NCBI RefSeq assembly: GCF_038003085.1
Contig: NZ_JBBOOM010000001.1
Coordinates: 2,666,001-2,730,000 of the forward strand
From: Psychrobacillus sp. FSL K6-2836
Lineage (GTDB): Bacteria > Bacillota > Bacilli > Bacillales_A > Planococcaceae
Length of the DNA stretch: 64,000 nt
Reading direction: 5' to 3'
In this document: positions 61,831 through 64,000 of the stretch, piece by piece
Layout: each line of letters begins with the position of its first letter
Numbering within the stretch: the stretch's first letter is position 1
Position numbers and translations under genes: made by a program
The notes under the pieces: generated by a model
What the model was told of the DNA's origin: nothing
The model's database searches: none
Seen by the model: only the letters and a program-made list of their open reading frames with translations

Positions 61831-62598
61831 TTGAAAAAGAAGATTAGTTTATTTTCTATTCTTGTATTTGCGGCATTAGTGCTTAGTGGATGTTCTGGAG
61901 TAGAAAACAAAGAAGGTACCTTTTATAATATTTTTGTTCGACCTTTTGAATTTCTTATACATTTCTTTGGAGAAATGTTCAATGGTAGTTACGGATTAGC
62001 GATTATAGCTATTACCGTGCTGATTCGACTTGCTCTTATGCCTTTAATGCTTAAAAATTATAAAAATCAACAAGGCATGAAACAAAAAATGGACAAGCTG
62101 AAACCAGAAATGGACGATATCCAAAAGAGACTAAAAGAGACAAAAGATAAAGAACAGCAAATGGCTCTACAACAAGAAATGATGGGATTATATCGTAAGC
62201 ATGGAGTAAACCCACTAAACATGGGTTGTCTGCCAATGATTATTCAGATGCCTATAGTTATGGGATTGTATTTTGCGATTCTATATTCTGCCGAAATTAA
62301 AGCGCATCCATTTTTATGGTTTAACTTAGGTACTCCTGATATTGCGATGACACTTATTGCTGGGGCAGTTTATTTCATACAAGCAAAAGTTTCATTATGG
62401 ACAGTCCCTGAACAGCAACAGAAACAAATGAAGATGATGATTTATATTTCGCCTATTATGATTATGTTTATTTCCTTCAGTTCTATGGCTGCATTGCCAG
62501 TATATTGGGCTGTTGGAGGACTATTACTAATATTCCAAACATATTTGGGGCGTAAATTCTACTCAAATCATCCAGAAAAAGCAGAAGAATCTGTATAA
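61831..62598 (+). CDS. yidC: Membrane protein insertase YidC/OxaA (SpoIIIJ/YqjG type)
   Basis: Inserts and folds membrane proteins. 255-residue lipoprotein: lipobox LSGCSG (Cys about 21), then helices with MFNGSYGLAIIAITVLIRLALMPLMLKNYK, where the Arg in VLIRL is the conserved groove residue. This is followed by NPLNMGCLPMIIQMPIVMGLYFAI and LPVYWAVGGLLLIFQTYL. Start is TTG 61831 with AAGGTGA. A second YidC gene beside rnpA is expected elsewhere; this isolated copy is likely the YqjG/MisCB-type paralogue. No MifM-like leader was seen upstream. Confidence 0.92.
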   Translation: MKKKISLFSILVFAALVLSGCSGVENKEGTFYNIFVRPFEFLIHFFGEMFNGSYGLAIIAITVLIRLALMPLMLKNYKNQQGMKQKMDKLKPEMDDIQKRLKETKDKEQQMALQQEMMGLYRKHGVNPLNMGCLPMIIQMPIVMGLYFAILYSAEIKAHPFLWFNLGTPDIAMTLIAGAVYFIQAKVSLWTVPEQQQKQMKMMIYISPIMIMFISFSSMAALPVYWAVGGLLLIFQTYLGRKFYSNHPEKAEESV

Positions 62599-62605
62599 CA
62601 TGAAA

Positions 62606-62636
62606 ACGAAGCGCTTGCTGCTTCGTTTTTTTCTTG
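62606..62636 (+). terminator. Intrinsic terminator of the YidC gene
   Basis: AACGAAGC / GCTTCGTTTTTTT stem and T run. Confidence 0.85.
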
Positions 62637-62694
62637 AGTGTCCAGACTTCGGTACCTTTCTAGGTGCTTACGCTTTTCTTAGGAGGTGTAATAG

Positions 62695-62940
62695 ATGAAA
62701 AGAAATTGGATTTTTGGTCTACTGATCGCTGCAGTGAGTATTTCTGCATTAGTTTTTATCATTAAAGGAAATATTAATATGGCTGTTTTGTTTATGACAG
62801 CAATCTTTGCATTAAGTAACGGCTTTCGAGCGATAAGCTTTAAGGAAAAAGGGTTCGTCAAAGAGGCGAAATGGATGAAGGGTATGTCCATTTTGTTTGC
62901 AGTCCTATTTTTTGTCGTATTATTTTTATTATTTTTTTGA
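62695..62940 (+). CDS. Small two- to three-helix membrane protein
   Basis: 81 residues: WIFGLLIAAVSISALVFIIKG, MAVLFMTAIFALSNGFRAISF and a C-terminal ILFAVLFFVVLFLLFF, with a basic loop between. No family recognised. AGGAGG fits ATG 62695; a hairpin terminator follows. Confidence 0.65.
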   Translation: MKRNWIFGLLIAAVSISALVFIIKGNINMAVLFMTAIFALSNGFRAISFKEKGFVKEAKWMKGMSILFAVLFFVVLFLLFF

Positions 62941-62942
62941 TA

Positions 62943-62985
62943 AGAGCGTATTTACCTATAGCAGGTAGATGCGCTTTTCCTTATT
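62943..62985 (+). terminator. Terminator after the small membrane protein gene
   Basis: AGAGCGTATTTACCT / AGGTAGATGCGCTTTT stem and T run. Confidence 0.75.
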
Positions 62986-63114
62986 TAGGAGGATTCTTTT
63001 ATCGGAAACGATGGTTATAATTATTTTGTGAAAGTTCGATTAGGATATGAGTATAGTTATCGGAAAAATGTTAAACTAGAAATAACGTAATAAGAAAGAA
63101 GGAAGTCCGAAAAT

Positions 63115-63960
63115 ATGCAATCTAGATATAATTTGTTACAAGAAAAAAAGAAGAGAAAATGGCCGTATATTGTTTCCGGAACTGTTGCAGGACTACTGAT
63201 TGGAATAACGGTAGTGTGGGTGGCGATGAATGATTGGAATATAGATAAAAGTATAGAGGAACTTCGTAATCTAACCGAGGTAAAACAGACGGTTGAAGAG
63301 GACGGAACGGGAGAATCTATTATAGAGGAGCCTATCGCAGAAGAACCAGTACAGGAAATCCCTGTTAAGGAGGAGCCTGTTGTGGAAGAAGTAGATATGT
63401 CTGGGGCAAAAGGCTACGTTGGTCATGAAATACTGCCTGAGGAACCGACAGTAAAAGAAGGTATAGTAATTGCTAGTAAAAAGTATCCTCTTCCTTCAAC
63501 TTATGCACCTGGTGAAAGCAAAGAAGCAAGAGCAGCATTTCAAGAAATGGCAGCGGAGGCTACTTTGTCTGGATACGAACTTATAGCATTCAGTACGTAT
63601 CGATCTTTTGACTATCAAACTCAGTTGTATGATCGCTACGTAACGAATGATGGGCAAGAGGCGGCGGATCGTTATAGTGCGCGTCCTGGATATTCTGAAC
63701 ATCAAACTGGACTTGCTTTTGATATCGGAGAACAACATTTTGAGCAACATTTTGCAAGGGAAAGCTTCGGTGAAACAGAAGCCGGCAAATGGGTGGCTGC
63801 CAATGCTCATAAGTATGGATTTATCATGCGTTATCCTAATGGTGCAGAAAAAATTACAGGCTATATGTATGAGCCGTGGCACTTCCGTTATATTGGTGAA
63901 GAACTAGCGCTTAAAGTATATGAAGCTAACGTAACATTAGAAGAGTTCCTGGATCTCTAA
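63115..63960 (+). CDS. VanY-family D-alanyl-D-alanine carboxypeptidase
   Basis: Zn peptidase acting on peptidoglycan stem peptides outside the membrane. 281 residues: basic N-terminus, one transmembrane helix (PYIVSGTVAGLLIGITVVWVA), a Glu/Pro-rich spacer (EEPIAEEPVQEIPVKEEPVV), then the VanY domain. Zn ligands lie in SEHQTGLAFDIG and EPWHFRYIG, with the family's FSTYRSFDYQTQLYD. Resembles B. subtilis YodJ/LdcB. Trims D-Ala from muropeptides or tetrapeptides. Followed by the end of the window. Confidence 0.93.
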   Translation: MQSRYNLLQEKKKRKWPYIVSGTVAGLLIGITVVWVAMNDWNIDKSIEELRNLTEVKQTVEEDGTGESIIEEPIAEEPVQEIPVKEEPVVEEVDMSGAKGYVGHEILPEEPTVKEGIVIASKKYPLPSTYAPGESKEARAAFQEMAAEATLSGYELIAFSTYRSFDYQTQLYDRYVTNDGQEAADRYSARPGYSEHQTGLAFDIGEQHFEQHFARESFGETEAGKWVAANAHKYGFIMRYPNGAEKITGYMYEPWHFRYIGEELALKVYEANVTLEEFLDL

Positions 63961-64000
63961 TTGCCCCAAGAATTAGAATATAGAAAAGAGTTTTCCATCT

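Overview
The window is chromosomal DNA from a low-GC, Gram-positive member of the Bacillales. Protein resemblances point to B. subtilis and B. cereus relatives (YclNOPQ, NiaP, YodB, MntR, CvfB, YpuA, ComFB, an NprR-like regulator). Abundant GC-rich intergenic repeats and degraded IS remnants suggest a Planococcaceae genome such as Psychrobacillus or Lysinibacillus; genus is an inference. There is no rRNA, tRNA, CRISPR array, prophage or intact insertion sequence. Most genes are housekeeping, transport or stress genes in short operons with clear Shine-Dalgarno sites and intrinsic terminators.

Layout. 0-9.3 kb: POT peptide transporter, a lipoprotein, a Fur-box-controlled petrobactin-type uptake operon (yclNOPQ) preceded by the wreck of a second FecCD permease, a PAP2 phosphatase, a UDG-like protein, and a His-rich protein plus HmoA-like monooxygenase behind paired GTATAC operators. 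9.3-10.3 kb: a large structured repeat. 10.5-17.7 kb: zinc/metal ZIP transporter, thrCB, niaP with a NiaR-type operator, a scrambled IS1182-family remnant, CoA transferase and 3-methyladenine glycosylase. 17.8-32.3 kb: second repeat copy, a DnaN paralogue, DUF7662-GNAT fusion, divergent hmp/nsrR, ppaC, DsbA-like protein, alanine/glycine symporter, Rieske oxidoreductase, a PadR-controlled heterodimeric ABC exporter and a DUF4288 protein.

32.3-38.5 kb is the most interesting stretch. An NprR-like HTH-TPR regulator overlaps by 4 bp a 40-codon gene with the form of a secreted signalling pre-peptide. Then comes a third structured repeat, then a hen1-pnkp RNA-repair operon. 38.6-50.4 kb: ABC exporter, M20 amidohydrolase with a membrane carrier, YceI protein divergent from a YodB-like redox regulator, murB, penicillin-acylase family protein, and an ABC-2-like membrane protein with its PadR regulator. 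50.5-64 kb: P-type ATPase remnant, tandem GNAT protein, a sigma-B-type promoter before a DUF5670 peptide, comFB, mntR, cvfB, ypuA-like gene, an MhqO-like dioxygenase with an MhqR-type operator, small membrane proteins, a MITE-like element, the shortest structured repeat, an MFS exporter, an AraC regulator, a YidC/OxaA insertase and a VanY-type carboxypeptidase.

The main undescribed material is: (1) the regulator/pre-peptide pair at 32.3-33.7 kb; (2) a dispersed repeat family (four copies) with nested perfect hairpins whose arms change length symmetrically between copies; and (3) TIR-bounded mini-elements built from a GC-rich block and a terminator-like hairpin.
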